In this document: in pieces, positions 7,917 through 17,180 of the stretch
Layout of the letters: every line of letters starts with the position of its first letter
Numbering within the stretch: the first letter of the stretch is position 1
From: Bradyrhizobium sp. LHD-71
GTDB lineage: Bacteria > Pseudomonadota > Alphaproteobacteria > Rhizobiales > Xanthobacteraceae
NCBI RefSeq assembly: GCF_031157255.1
Contig: NZ_JAVIFX010000005.1
Location: 248,001 to 312,000 of the forward strand
Direction: 5' to 3'
Length of the DNA stretch: 64,000 nucleotides
Notes under the pieces: model-generated
Seen by the model: the letters and a program-made list of their open reading frames with translations, nothing else
Databases searched by the model: none
Told to the model about the DNA's origin: nothing
Translations under genes and position numbers: made by a program

Positions 7917-8270
7917 CGCTTGCCGCGGTCGTCCGACACTTCGCGTAGCGCCATGTGTGAAGGCGGTTTCTCTAGCCGCCGATCCAGCCAAACCGGCATG
8001 AACCTAATTGAAAATCGCGATCCGTTAGACGGCAAGAGGTCATACCTGACACCATCGGATATTCGGTTGTTCGTCTCGATCGTAGTAATCATTGTCGTAT
8101 CTCGGTTCAATTGCAGCAGAATTGGTCCGCTAGCACTAACCAGTCCATTGCACGATGGTGTCGCCAATACTTTTGGGTCGTTTGCGGTGGTCAATGGGAC
8201 AAAAACCGACACCAAAGCACAATAGACGTTTTCCAGGTACTGACTCAGTTTCATGAGGAGGACTTGAAGG
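7917..8270. other. Divergent intergenic region between lysR and the PAS kinase
   Basis: 354 bases with no gene. LysR regulators usually bind next to their own start, so an operator may lie here. I could not find a strong inverted repeat or a copy of the TTCGATAG box. A GAGGAGG ribosome site at 8251-8260 belongs to the kinase, with AAGG right before its ATG. Confidence 0.4.
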
Positions 8271-11200
8271 ATGGCAATAGAGATCGGTAAGAGCGGCCTA
8301 TTGGATGCGCTACCGGTTATGCTTTGGACTGCGCTGCCCGACGGAAGCATCGACTTTGTCAATCGGCGCTGGACCGACTACACGGGCCTCGGCTTGCATG
8401 AGGCACAGGGCTGGGATTGGCAGACCATCGTTCATCCGGACGACCTAGCTGGACTTGTCCAAGGCTGGCAGTTCGTTCTGGAATCGGGTGAACCGGGCGA
8501 GGTCGCTGGCCGCGTGCGACGCTCGGACGGGCTGTACCGCAGGTTTCTTATCCAGTGTCAGCCAATGCACGACGATGCTGGGCAGATCAACAAATGGTGC
8601 GGAGTCGCCCTCGACATTGATGTCTCGCGTTGTCAGGAGGAAATACTGAGGCAGCATGAGGTCGACTTTCAGCTGGTCGCGGAGAGCATTCCGATACCAG
8701 TCGTCGTCACCTCGTCATCAGGGGAAGTCGAAGGTCTCAATCAACCCACACGCGACTATTTCAGAAAAACCTTTGATGAGCTGAAGGGCTGGAAGCCATC
8801 CGACGTTGTCCATCCAGACGACCTCGATGACACGATTGCTGCGCAAGTCGCGGCACACCAGAATGGCAGCCCCTATCATGTCGAGAGCCGGCACCGCCGC
8901 GCTGATGGCGTGTACCGCTGGTACAGCGCCCATGGCCTGCCCTTACGGGATGGGCAGGGCCAAGTCCTACGTTGGCTGCATTTGTTGATTGACGTCGATG
9001 ATCGAAAACGAGCCGAGGAAGCGCTGCGTACAAGCGAACGCAATGCGCGGTTAATCGTCGACGGCATTCCCGCCGGTGTCGCGATCCTTGCACCGAACGG
9101 TGAGGTTGAAGCGGTCAACAGGCCTATGCTCAAATACTTTGGCAGGGCAGAGGATGAGATCAAACAGTGGGCGACCGCTGGCGTTGTTCATCCGGACGAT
9201 CTTCCGCGCTTCGTAGAGAGCATCGAGCGGTCGAGCACGACTGGAAACCCCTACAATACCGAACAACGACTTCGTGGCGCAGACGGCACCTATCGCTGGT
9301 TTCAGGTTTGCGGCCTGCCGCTCCGCGACGCCGATGGGAACATCGTTCGTTGGTACGTTTTGCACACCGACATCGACGAACGGAAAAGCGTCGAGCAGGC
9401 TCTGGCGGAGAACGAACGCAACCTGCAGACTACCATTGATAACATTCCGGTACTGGCATGGTCGGCACGCGTGGATGGCACTGCTGAATTCTTGAACAAG
9501 CACTATCTCGACTACGCGGGCCTCACTGCCGAGGAGGCGCAGGACTGGGGCTGGACGGCTGCGGTCCATCCCGAGGACCTGAATGAGTTGGCCGCCACGT
9601 GGCAAGCCATAATGGCTTCGGGGAAGCCGGGAGAGGCCGAAGCGCGGCTACGTCGCCACGACGGCGAATATCGGTGGTTCCTATTCCGGGTCAATCCGCT
9701 CCACGACGAACACGGCAATATCCTTAAATGGTACGGCGTTAACACCGACATGGAAGATCGCAAACGCAGTGAAGAAAGTTTTCGCGCGATCGTCGAGACA
9801 ACGCCCGAATGCGTGAATGTGATTGCTCGTGACGGCACCGTGCTGCGCACCAATGAGGCCGGCGCGGTAATGGCCGGAGCGCCATCCGTCGATGCAGTGG
9901 TCGGTCAGAGCTTTTTCAACTTCGTCGCGCCGGAGCATCAGGAAGAATATCGCGAATTTCACGAAAAGGTCTGCGCCGGGGAGAAGGGCTTTCTGGAGTT
10001 CGACCTGGTCAACGCATCCGGCGTCCGCCGGCACATGGAAACCCACGCCGCTCCCTTGCGCGACAGCGACGGGTCGACCTTGCAGCTCAGTGTTACGCGC
10101 GACATGACGGCGCGCGCGCTCGCGGAAGATGCTCTCAGGCGGAGCGAAGCCTTTCTGGCCGAAGGCCAGCATCTCGCTCGCATGGGCAATCTTTCCTGGA
10201 ATGTTACCAGTGGCGACATCGTCTGGTCGGAGCAGCTTTACCGAATCTTCGAGTTCGAGCCGGGTACGGTCGTCACACTCGATCGGATCGCCACTCGGGT
10301 TCATCCTGAAGACATGCCGCAGATGGCGGACATGGTGGGACGCGCGCAACGCGGGGAAAGCGATTTCGAATACCAGCATCGGATCGTGCTGCCCGACCAA
10401 TCCGTCAAGTACTTGCACTTGATTGCGCATCGCGCTCGTGATCGTGTAGATGAGATCGAGTACATTGGCGCAGTTCTCGACATAACCCAACGCCGGGTCT
10501 CGGAAGAGGCGCTCGAGAAGCTGCGATCCGAGCTTGCGCAAGTTACCCGCATCATGAGTCTTGGGGCATTGACGGCCTCGATCGCGCATGAGGTCAACCA
10601 ACCGCTGGCGGGCATCATTACCAATGCCAGTACGTGCCTTCGCATGCTCGCTGCCGACCCGCCTAATGTAGAGGGTGCGCGGGAAACCACGCGACGCACG
10701 ATACGCGATGGCAAGCGCGCTGCGGACGTGATCGCGCGATTGCGCGCGCTGTTCGGCAAGCGGGCGGTGACCGTTGAGCCGGTCGACCTGAACGACGCCG
10801 CGCGAGAGGTCATAATGCTGTCGTCGGGGGATTTGCAACGCAATCGGGTGATGCTGCACACCGAACTGGCTGACCAACTGCCCCCGGTCGGCGGCGATCG
10901 CGTCCAGCTTCAGCAAGTGATCATGAACCTCTTGCGTAATGCTGCCGACGCGATGAGCGCCGTCAACGACCGTCCGCGGCGTATGCTAGTTAGGACAGCA
11001 CGCGACGAAGATGGAGTTCGCCTCTCTGTGCGCGACGCCGGTATCGGCTTCGGGCCCGAAGGGACCGAACGGCTGTTCGACGCGTTCTATACGACGAAAA
11101 GCGATGGCATGGGAATTGGACTATCCGTCAGCCGCTCGATCATCGAGAGGCACAACGGGCGTCTTTGGGCACAGGTCAATGACGGCCCTGGAGTGACATT

Positions 11201-11309
11201 CTCATTTTCAATCCCCTGCTGTTCCGGGGATGCGATCACAGCTCACGATGCCCCTGCGAAACACGTGGCGGCCAACCGGACCACCAAGAATGTAGCGGGG
11301 TTTTCATGA
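8271..11309 (+). CDS. Multi-PAS sensor histidine kinase
   Basis: 1012 residues without membrane segments, so a cytoplasmic sensor. Six PAS/PAC units follow each other: about 8-125, 130-250, 255-375, 378-500, 505-625 and 630-750. Several share the string VHPDDL or VHPEDL and end in D.{4}(R/K)K-type linkers. The kinase core starts with SLGALTASIAHEVNQPLAG, whose His is residue 773, and an HATPase domain (NLLRNAADAM, DAGIGF, GMGIGLSVSRSI) fills about 880-995. The HEVNQPLAG H-box groups it with FixL/DctB-like kinases. No haem-binding residue is obvious. Stop and next start overlap (ATGA), coupling it to the response regulator. The signal is unknown. Confidence 0.93.
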   Translation: MAIEIGKSGLLDALPVMLWTALPDGSIDFVNRRWTDYTGLGLHEAQGWDWQTIVHPDDLAGLVQGWQFVLESGEPGEVAGRVRRSDGLYRRFLIQCQPMHDDAGQINKWCGVALDIDVSRCQEEILRQHEVDFQLVAESIPIPVVVTSSSGEVEGLNQPTRDYFRKTFDELKGWKPSDVVHPDDLDDTIAAQVAAHQNGSPYHVESRHRRADGVYRWYSAHGLPLRDGQGQVLRWLHLLIDVDDRKRAEEALRTSERNARLIVDGIPAGVAILAPNGEVEAVNRPMLKYFGRAEDEIKQWATAGVVHPDDLPRFVESIERSSTTGNPYNTEQRLRGADGTYRWFQVCGLPLRDADGNIVRWYVLHTDIDERKSVEQALAENERNLQTTIDNIPVLAWSARVDGTAEFLNKHYLDYAGLTAEEAQDWGWTAAVHPEDLNELAATWQAIMASGKPGEAEARLRRHDGEYRWFLFRVNPLHDEHGNILKWYGVNTDMEDRKRSEESFRAIVETTPECVNVIARDGTVLRTNEAGAVMAGAPSVDAVVGQSFFNFVAPEHQEEYREFHEKVCAGEKGFLEFDLVNASGVRRHMETHAAPLRDSDGSTLQLSVTRDMTARALAEDALRRSEAFLAEGQHLARMGNLSWNVTSGDIVWSEQLYRIFEFEPGTVVTLDRIATRVHPEDMPQMADMVGRAQRGESDFEYQHRIVLPDQSVKYLHLIAHRARDRVDEIEYIGAVLDITQRRVSEEALEKLRSELAQVTRIMSLGALTASIAHEVNQPLAGIITNASTCLRMLAADPPNVEGARETTRRTIRDGKRAADVIARLRALFGKRAVTVEPVDLNDAAREVIMLSSGDLQRNRVMLHTELADQLPPVGGDRVQLQQVIMNLLRNAADAMSAVNDRPRRMLVRTARDEDGVRLSVRDAGIGFGPEGTERLFDAFYTTKSDGMGIGLSVSRSIIERHNGRLWAQVNDGPGVTFSFSIPCCSGDAITAHDAPAKHVAANRTTKNVAGFS

Positions 11310-11680
11310 ACGTTACGCAACTGCTCGTGTCGATCATCGATGATGACGAGTCAGTACGCGAGTCTCTCCCTGACTTGGTAAAGGAGCTCGGCTTCAGCGC
11401 CGAAGCGTTCTCGTCGGCGGAGGAGTTCCTGGCGTCTGATCACGTCGATCAGACCAGATGTCTGATCCTTGACATTGCAATGCCCAGGATGAGCGGACCC
11501 GAGCTGCATCGCGAACTGATGCGTCGGGGCCGGCCGATTCCGATCATTTTCATCACTGCGCTAAAGGATGACACCGTCCGGCCACGCCTGATCGAGCAAG
11601 GTGCTGTCGACTGTCTGTTCAAGCCGTTCACCGACGACGCGCTGCAGGAGGCATTGAGTTCCGCACTACGTGCCAACTGA
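11306..11680 (+). CDS. Single-domain response regulator
   Basis: 124 residues consisting only of a receiver domain. The acidic pocket is IDDDES (residues 11-16), the phosphorylation site is Asp56 in CLILDIAMPRMSG, the switch Thr lies in FITALKDD and the conserved Lys in CLFKPF. There is no output domain, so it may act as a phosphate sink, shuttle or protein-interaction switch for the kinase it overlaps by four bases. The FixJ-like regulator follows 44-92 bp downstream, giving a kinase with two receivers. Confidence 0.92.
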   Translation: MNVTQLLVSIIDDDESVRESLPDLVKELGFSAEAFSSAEEFLASDHVDQTRCLILDIAMPRMSGPELHRELMRRGRPIPIIFITALKDDTVRPRLIEQGAVDCLFKPFTDDALQEALSSALRAN

Positions 11681-11772
11681 CACTCGCGCCTTGATGGTCG
11701 CATGGCAAGGGGATAAAATCCACGATGACAAACTTGGCGACTCCACCCGATGACGTGCGGAGGTTGGCGGTC

Positions 11773-12390
11773 ATGCCGCAGGAAACGCCCATCGTGTTCG
11801 TGGTCGACGATGACGTGTCCGTGCGCGAATCCTTGGAGCTGCTCATCCGCTCCGCCGGCTGGCTGCCGGAGATGTTCGCGTCCGCTCAGCAATTCCTGGC
11901 CCGCCAGCGGGCGCTAGTTCCGAACTGCCTCATCCTCGACGTCAATCTTCCCGACCTCAACGGGCTGGACCTGCAGAGACTCATCTCTGTCGAGCGCACA
12001 GAAACGCCGATCATCTTCATCACCGGTTATGGGGACGTGCCGATGACGGTGAAGGCGATGAAGGCCGGAGCTGTCGAGTTCCTGACCAAGCCGTTTGGTG
12101 ATGAGATACTACTGGGTGCCATCGAGCAGGCGCTCAAACGTAGCACAGCCGCGCTTGCCATCGAAGCTGAGATGCGGGCGCTGAGGGGTCGTCACGCAAC
12201 GCTCAGCAGACGCGAACAGGAGGTTATGGCGCTGGTAGTGACCGGTCTGCTCAATAAGCAAGTTGCTCACGAGTTAGGTATCAGCGAGATCACGGTGAAG
12301 GCGCATCGCGGCCAGGTAATGCGCAAAATGGAGGCGGGCTCTCTTGCCGACCTGGTCAACATGGCGGCTCGTCTCACCATCAGACATTAG
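11773..12390 (+). CDS. FixJ/NarL-type response regulator, REC plus LuxR-type HTH
   Basis: 205 residues from ATG 11773 (MPQETPIVFVVDDDVSVRE), preferred because GGAGG lies 10 bp upstream; an in-frame ATG at 11725 would add 16 residues. The receiver domain has Asp56 in CLILDVNLPDLNG and KPFGDE. A linker leads to a LuxR-type helix-turn-helix at about 140-200 (LSRREQEVMALVVTG, NKQVAHELGISEITVKAHR). It should be the DNA-binding output of the kinase at 8271. Targets cannot be read from the sequence. Confidence 0.93.
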   Translation: MPQETPIVFVVDDDVSVRESLELLIRSAGWLPEMFASAQQFLARQRALVPNCLILDVNLPDLNGLDLQRLISVERTETPIIFITGYGDVPMTVKAMKAGAVEFLTKPFGDEILLGAIEQALKRSTAALAIEAEMRALRGRHATLSRREQEVMALVVTGLLNKQVAHELGISEITVKAHRGQVMRKMEAGSLADLVNMAARLTIRH

Positions 12391-12876
12391 CCTTAGCCTA
12401 GATTAGCGGACCCGTCGAAGCGCGCCTGTAGCGATGGTCCGCGAAGGGAACGACGCGCGGGAGATCAAGCCCGCCGTGGGATACGGACGCGCAGGGCGGT
12501 CTCAAACGAGAACCCCGCTGACTTCACGCATGCGAGCGGCGAAGACACCGGGATTTAAGCGACAGACCGTGTCGCACCGGCTTTTGTCCCGGCAAGGACG
12601 GGCTCATCCCCGCTCCTGCGTGGCCTCCGCGGGAAAGGTCTATATCCGAATCGCACGCTTGGGCGGAACAAGTCGAGCATTGTTTTACCATTACTGCGGC
12701 AGCGATCCCGACTGCTTCTGGTATCACGGAGGCAATGCCACGCCTGACGACGTCCGGGTCGCACAGTATCAGGGACGATCAGCCGCTGAGCGGCGTGACG
12801 TAATTTGTGTGTCGGGTGGCGTAGAAGGGTATTCAGCCCGTGCACGCGGCGACGCGCGCGGGACGACAGACAAGGA
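12391..12876. other. Convergent intergenic region, no gene recognised
   Basis: 486 bases between the FixJ-like gene and the molybdenum subunit, whose 3' ends face each other. Frames on both strands are open but Arg/Gly-rich and without family character or a ribosome site. No strong terminator hairpin was seen. Confidence 0.4.
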
Positions 12877-15084
12877 CTATGACGACGACCTCAGCGAAGC
12901 CGTATCGACCGGCAGGCTGCGCACTCGCTTGCCGGTGGCCGCGAAGATCGCATTGGTCACCGCGGCGCTGACAATGGCTGTCGGTGCTTCACCAATACCG
13001 CCGGGAGCTTCCGCGTTCTTGATCAAGTGCGTCTCAACCACCGGTACCTCATCGATACGCATCGGCAGATAGTCGTGGAAATTGCTCTGCTCGACCCGAC
13101 CATCCTTAAAGGTGATCGAACCATGAAGCGCGGCCGTCAGCCCGAAAAGCGTTCCACCCTGAACCTGTGCTTCGATCGTATCGGGATTGACATACATGCC
13201 GCAGTCAATCGCGCAGACGATCCGCTTGACTTTGACAGAGCCATCAGCCGCCACTTCGACCTCGGCGACTTGGGACGTGTAGCTTCCATAGGCGAATTGA
13301 ACCGAAACCCCGCGGCCATGGCGTGCGGGAAGCGATGATCCCCATCCGGCTTTTTCCGCGGCAAGGGACAGAACAGCGAGTGCTCGCGGATTGTGGCCGA
13401 GCAGTCCCTTGCGATAAGCAACGGGATCCTGCCTCGCGGCATGCGCGAGCTCATCTATGAAGCTTTCGACCACAAAAACATTGTGAGTAGGTCCGACGCC
13501 TCGCCACCATGATGTTCGGACACCAGGAGGCTCGACCTGGACATAATCGACGTGAATATTAGGCAGCGCATAGGGAGGCTCTGCTGCCGCTTCCACGGCA
13601 TCGGGGTCCAATCCGTCCTTGACATAAGGAGGGTAATAGCGAGCCATAACCGAGGAGCCGGCGATCCGATGCGTCCACGCCACCGGCTTGCCGGTCGCAT
13701 CAAGTCCCGCCGACATCCGATCGAGATAGTACGGCCGATACATATCGTGCTGGATGTCTTCCTCGCGGCTCCAGATCACCTTCAGCGGTCCATCGACGTG
13801 CTTGGCAATCTTGACGGCGAGGATCGTACCATCGGCCTCTAGCCTCCGGCCGAAGCCGCCGCCGATCAGATGATTGTGGATTTTGATGGCATCCATTGGC
13901 AGGCCGGTGAGTTCGGCCACCTGTGACTGCGTGATCGTTGGCGCTTGCGTCCCGACCCAGATGTCGCAACGTTCCTTGCGCAGATGAACGGTGCAGTTCA
14001 TCGGCTCCATCGCCGCGTGTGCGAGGAAAGGGACCTGATAGATGGCGTCAACCCGTTGTGCCGCGGCCGCAAGAGCGTTCTGCGCGTCACCGTCGTTACG
14101 AGCAACCACGCCCGGCCTTTTGGACTCCTCCTCCAAGTGCTTGACGATGTCAGCGTTGCTGACCTTGCCGTTCGGCCCGTCGTCCCACGTGATAACAGCA
14201 GCCTCGAGACCCTTCTTCGCCGCGCCTGTGTGATCGGCCACCACGGCGACGACTTCTCCGATATTGACCACCTGCCGGACGCCTTTCACGGCCCGCGCGG
14301 CCTTCTCGTCCACAGTTTTCGCCTTGCCACCAAGCACGGGCGAAATTGCAACCGCCGCAACCCTCATGCCGGGCAATCTCGCGTCGATACCGTAGAGTGC
14401 GCGCCCATCGACCTTTATTGCTGAATCCACGCGCTTGGCGCGCGTTCCGATCAGCGTGAAATCCTTTAGATCCTTCAATTTGACCTTGGCCGCATCCGGC
14501 ACGGGCAACTTCGCCGCAGCCTCCGCAAGTTCGCCGTAACTCAGTTGCTTCGAGCCGGATGCGTTGAACACGACGCCGTCCTTGGCGCGGCAGGTCGCTG
14601 GATCAACACTCCACCGCTTGGCGGCGGCCGCAATCAGCAGATTACGCCCCACTGCGCCTGCTTGACGCAGCGGCGTCCAGAACGCGCGGACAGAGGCCGA
14701 ACCGCCTGTGTTTTGGATGCCAATAATCGAATTGACGTAAAGCGCATGGTTTGGCGGCGCATGCTGAAGCTGAATCTGGTCAAGCCCGACTTCCAGTTCT
14801 TCGGCCAGAAGCATCGAGAGAGACGTGTAAACCCCTTGGCCCATCTCGATCATCGGCATGACGAGGATCACCGCGCCGGCTGGATTGATCCGTATAAATC
14901 CATTCGGCGCGAACGTGCCCGTGACTTCATTGTCGAGCACTTGCGAAGCCGGCGCTGCGAAAACCGACTGCGTGCGCGCACCGGTCAGCACAAAACCGAG
15001 CAGCAGACCTGTACCCTGAAGAAAGGTTCGGCGCGATACAGCCGCTTCATCAGCAATCTGCTCTCTCAGAATAAGCCCGTCCAT
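12877..15084 (-). CDS. Isoquinoline 1-oxidoreductase-like molybdopterin-binding subunit
   Basis: 735 residues, typical of the IorB/aldehyde-dehydrogenase large subunits of the xanthine oxidase family. A twin-arginine-like signal (RRTFLQGTGLLLGFVLTGA) near residue 20 suggests export as a folded cofactor-bearing enzyme. Mo-cofactor regions include the EMGQGVYTSLSMLLAEELEV block, IHNHLIGGGFGRRLEADG, a WWRGVGPTHNVFVVESFIDE segment and C-terminal GGIGEAPTA, where the Glu would be the catalytic base. Such enzymes hydroxylate N-heteroaromatics or oxidise aldehydes; the substrate is unknown. It begins 5 bp after the stop of the 2Fe-2S subunit, so the two form one unit. Confidence 0.88.
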   Translation of the reverse strand: MDGLILREQIADEAAVSRRTFLQGTGLLLGFVLTGARTQSVFAAPASQVLDNEVTGTFAPNGFIRINPAGAVILVMPMIEMGQGVYTSLSMLLAEELEVGLDQIQLQHAPPNHALYVNSIIGIQNTGGSASVRAFWTPLRQAGAVGRNLLIAAAAKRWSVDPATCRAKDGVVFNASGSKQLSYGELAEAAAKLPVPDAAKVKLKDLKDFTLIGTRAKRVDSAIKVDGRALYGIDARLPGMRVAAVAISPVLGGKAKTVDEKAARAVKGVRQVVNIGEVVAVVADHTGAAKKGLEAAVITWDDGPNGKVSNADIVKHLEEESKRPGVVARNDGDAQNALAAAAQRVDAIYQVPFLAHAAMEPMNCTVHLRKERCDIWVGTQAPTITQSQVAELTGLPMDAIKIHNHLIGGGFGRRLEADGTILAVKIAKHVDGPLKVIWSREEDIQHDMYRPYYLDRMSAGLDATGKPVAWTHRIAGSSVMARYYPPYVKDGLDPDAVEAAAEPPYALPNIHVDYVQVEPPGVRTSWWRGVGPTHNVFVVESFIDELAHAARQDPVAYRKGLLGHNPRALAVLSLAAEKAGWGSSLPARHGRGVSVQFAYGSYTSQVAEVEVAADGSVKVKRIVCAIDCGMYVNPDTIEAQVQGGTLFGLTAALHGSITFKDGRVEQSNFHDYLPMRIDEVPVVETHLIKNAEAPGGIGEAPTAIVSAAVTNAIFAATGKRVRSLPVDTASLRSSS

Positions 15085-15088
15085 GATC

Positions 15089-15544
15089 TCAAACTCCAGC
15101 GGCGTGCTTGATCGCGGCGCGGATGCGCTGATAGGTGCCGCATCTGCAGACATTGCCCGACATGGCCGCGTCGATGTCTCCATCCGTCGGCTTCGGCGTG
15201 TCCCTCAGCAGTGCCGTCGCCGACATGATCTGGCCGGACTGGCAGTAGCCGCACTGAACCACCTCCAGGTCCAGCCAGGCCTTCTGCACGGCCGCGCCTT
15301 GCGGCGACTGACCAATCGCCTCGATCGTCGTGATCGCGCTCTCGCCGACGCTGTCGACCGGGGTCTGGCAGGAGCGGACCGGCTGTCCGTCGAGATGCAC
15401 AGTGCAGGCGCCGCAGAGCGACTGGCCGCAGCCGAACTTGGTCCCGGTCATACCGAGTACGTCGCGCAGCACCCACAGCAGAGCGATGTCGCCGTCGACA
15501 TCGACCTCATGGGGTGTGCCGTTGATCTTTAACGTGAAAGCCAT
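15089..15544 (-). CDS. 2Fe-2S subunit of the Ior-like oxidoreductase
   Basis: 151 residues with both iron-sulfur clusters of the family. The plant-type ferredoxin cluster uses [18 protein letters not shown] plus a later Cys (RSCQTPV). The helical C-terminal domain has [10 protein letters not shown] and CRCGTY. It passes electrons from the molybdenum subunit to an acceptor; no cytochrome subunit follows, so the acceptor is unknown. Module A2 lies about 150-220 bp upstream, in the same relation as A1 to P460. Confidence 0.92.
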   Translation of the reverse strand: MAFTLKINGTPHEVDVDGDIALLWVLRDVLGMTGTKFGCGQSLCGACTVHLDGQPVRSCQTPVDSVGESAITTIEAIGQSPQGAAVQKAWLDLEVVQCGYCQSGQIMSATALLRDTPKPTDGDIDAAMSGNVCRCGTYQRIRAAIKHAAGV

Positions 15545-15695
15545 GATGCCTCTCGGTGGCTAGAGCTGATCGGACGCAACCGGTCGACCTGGACAGCGCC
15601 GGCTGACTGCATCCATCAAATTGTGGTCGCCGCTCACGGCCGAACGCGAATGACGCACCGCCGGCCTTCTTAGCGATCGCGCGGTCGACTACCCC

Positions 15696-15765
15696 AGGAT
15701 CGGACGCCGCCGGCGAAATTAGAAATTCTCTTTGGACATGCATTCGATAGTTATCGGGTATCGTC
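15696..15765 (-). promoter_or_regulatory. Module A2: conserved promoter/operator element
   Basis: Shows the full pattern AGGATCGGAC, AATTAGAAATTCTCTTTGG, CATGCATTCGATAG and the perfect inverted repeat CGATA-N9-TATCG at 15745-15763 (T-N11-A layout). The next leftward gene is the 2Fe-2S subunit. The broken CHASE3 gene on the other side ends within about 15 bases of the repeat. Operator function is inferred. Confidence 0.6.
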
Positions 15766-15779
15766 ACCCAAGGCGTTGT

Positions 15780-16064
15780 GTCCGCGTGTCCGGTGCGTCT
15801 TCGAGGTCGTCGACTGAGGCGATCACGTCGTGAGTGTGCGCCATTCTTTGGTTTTCGTCGCGCAGGGCCGTGATGTTGAAGAACGCAAGTATGCCGCTGA
15901 TGACAAAAAAGCCACCGCAACTGTGAGGACGAGGATCGTCGCAGATTGCCCGACCGATTGCGAACGCGATATTGCTGAGGGGTATTTTGACGTCATGCAA
16001 AATCGCGAAATTGAAACTATTGCAGCGATTGTCGCGAGGACGTGTTGTTCAATGACGAGATAAA
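15780..16064 (-). pseudogene. N-terminal fragment of a CHASE3-type sensor kinase
   Basis: Two overlapping leftward frames together read ATILVLTVAVA, then FFVISGILAFFNITALRDE, then NQRMAHTHDVIASVDDL. This is the usual start of CHASE3 histidine kinases: a membrane span followed by ALRDxNQ...HTHEVxxxLDDL. One shift falls within the span, and after DDL the frame is lost again (EDAPDTRTQR, compare KDAETGQRGF). The kinase core is absent. The fragment ends at module A2. Confidence 0.55.
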
Positions 16065-16211
16065 AAATGCTGATGAGCGGCGGAGGAGCCGCCGTCATCA
16101 GGTGATGCGTAGCATCGCGAGCCCGAGGCGGCTCAGTCGACTCCGACCGTCTTGGATACGGAGGCCGCGATGATCGACGAAGCCTTGAAACTTCCCGCCT
16201 TCCTTGTTGCC

Positions 16212-17129
16212 TCACTTACGAACGCGGATGATCGTCTTCCCTGGAGTCCGTTTGGTCGGGTTGAACCCGTTGACGGCATCGTCCAGGGACGCGACGGTCC
16301 CGATGTTCGTCCGCAGTCGTCCGTCCCGCACGCGTTGGATGATCTCACTCAGTTGGACGCGATTGGACTCGACGACGAAGTCGATCGTCAGGCCGTCGGC
16401 GGGTCGCGCGTCGGTCGGCCCGGCGATGGTCACTAGCGTACCTCCGGCACGAACGAGGGCTGCTGACCGTGTGGCGATCTCGCCGCCGATGACATCGAAC
16501 ACCAGATCTACTCCGCCAACGTCTTCGAGTTTGTCCTTCTCGAGGTCGACAAACGCCTGCGCGCCGAAGTCAAGCGCCGCCTGACGGTCACCGCCGCGTC
16601 CGGTGCCGATGACGTAGGCGCCGGCCAATCGGCCCAGCTGCGTCACCATCGAGCCGACGGCGCCGGCCGCGCCGTGCACAAGGAGAGTCTGCCCCGCCTG
16701 AAGGCGGCCGTACTCGAACAATCCCTGCCACGCAGTCAAGCCCGGGATTATGACGCTCGCGCCCACCGTGAAGTCGACGTCGCCCGGCAGTGGTGCGAGA
16801 TTGCGTGACTCGACTACGACATACTCCGCCAGCGTGCCGTCACGGGTCCAGTCTGTGAGGCCGAACACCCGCTGTCCGACCGACACGCCCCTCGTGCCAT
16901 AACCGAGGGCGGTGACGACACCAGCCAATTCGTGCCCGGGGATCGTTGGTGTCCGGTCGCGTCCGAGGCGATCGGTCCAGTTGGAGGGCCACGTGAGCTC
17001 ACCAGAGGTGAACCCCGACGCGTGAACCTCGACGACGACGTCGTTCAGCGCGGCCTCCGGCTTGGGCCGATCCACCAGCTTCATTCCGGCCGTCCCAGCA
17101 GCCTGGTCTGTTACAATGATTGCCTTCAT
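16212..17129 (-). CDS. MDR-superfamily NADP-dependent oxidoreductase, copy 1
   Basis: 305 residues from ATG 17129 (MKAIIVTDQAAGTAGMKLV). The GroES-like N-terminal domain has IPGHELAGVVTALGYG, and the Rossmann domain has LLVHGAAGAVGSMVTQLGRLAG at about 145-165. No structural or catalytic zinc Cys set is visible, so it belongs with quinone-oxidoreductase-like medium-chain reductases that use NADPH on enones or quinones. It lies 51 bp downstream of a close paralogue on the same strand, evidently from a tandem duplication. Confidence 0.88.
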   Translation of the reverse strand: MKAIIVTDQAAGTAGMKLVDRPKPEAALNDVVVEVHASGFTSGELTWPSNWTDRLGRDRTPTIPGHELAGVVTALGYGTRGVSVGQRVFGLTDWTRDGTLAEYVVVESRNLAPLPGDVDFTVGASVIIPGLTAWQGLFEYGRLQAGQTLLVHGAAGAVGSMVTQLGRLAGAYVIGTGRGGDRQAALDFGAQAFVDLEKDKLEDVGGVDLVFDVIGGEIATRSAALVRAGGTLVTIAGPTDARPADGLTIDFVVESNRVQLSEIIQRVRDGRLRTNIGTVASLDDAVNGFNPTKRTPGKTIIRVRK

Positions 17130-17180
17130 CTGAACTGCTCCTCGGTCATTTGACGATTGGCGGAAGTGTCGCCGCATTGG

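Noticed and set aside
8271-10500. PAS repeats as a DNA repeat array
   Set aside because: The repetition is at protein-domain level; the DNA copies are too diverged to be called tandem DNA repeats.
9681-10916. 411-codon leftward frame inside the PAS kinase
   Set aside because: It is fully antisense to a well-supported kinase with HisKA and HATPase motifs; high GC makes such antisense frames common, and no family features are seen.
12434-13072. 212-codon rightward frame
   Set aside because: Its 3' third is antisense to the molybdenum subunit and the rest has no family likeness or ribosome site.
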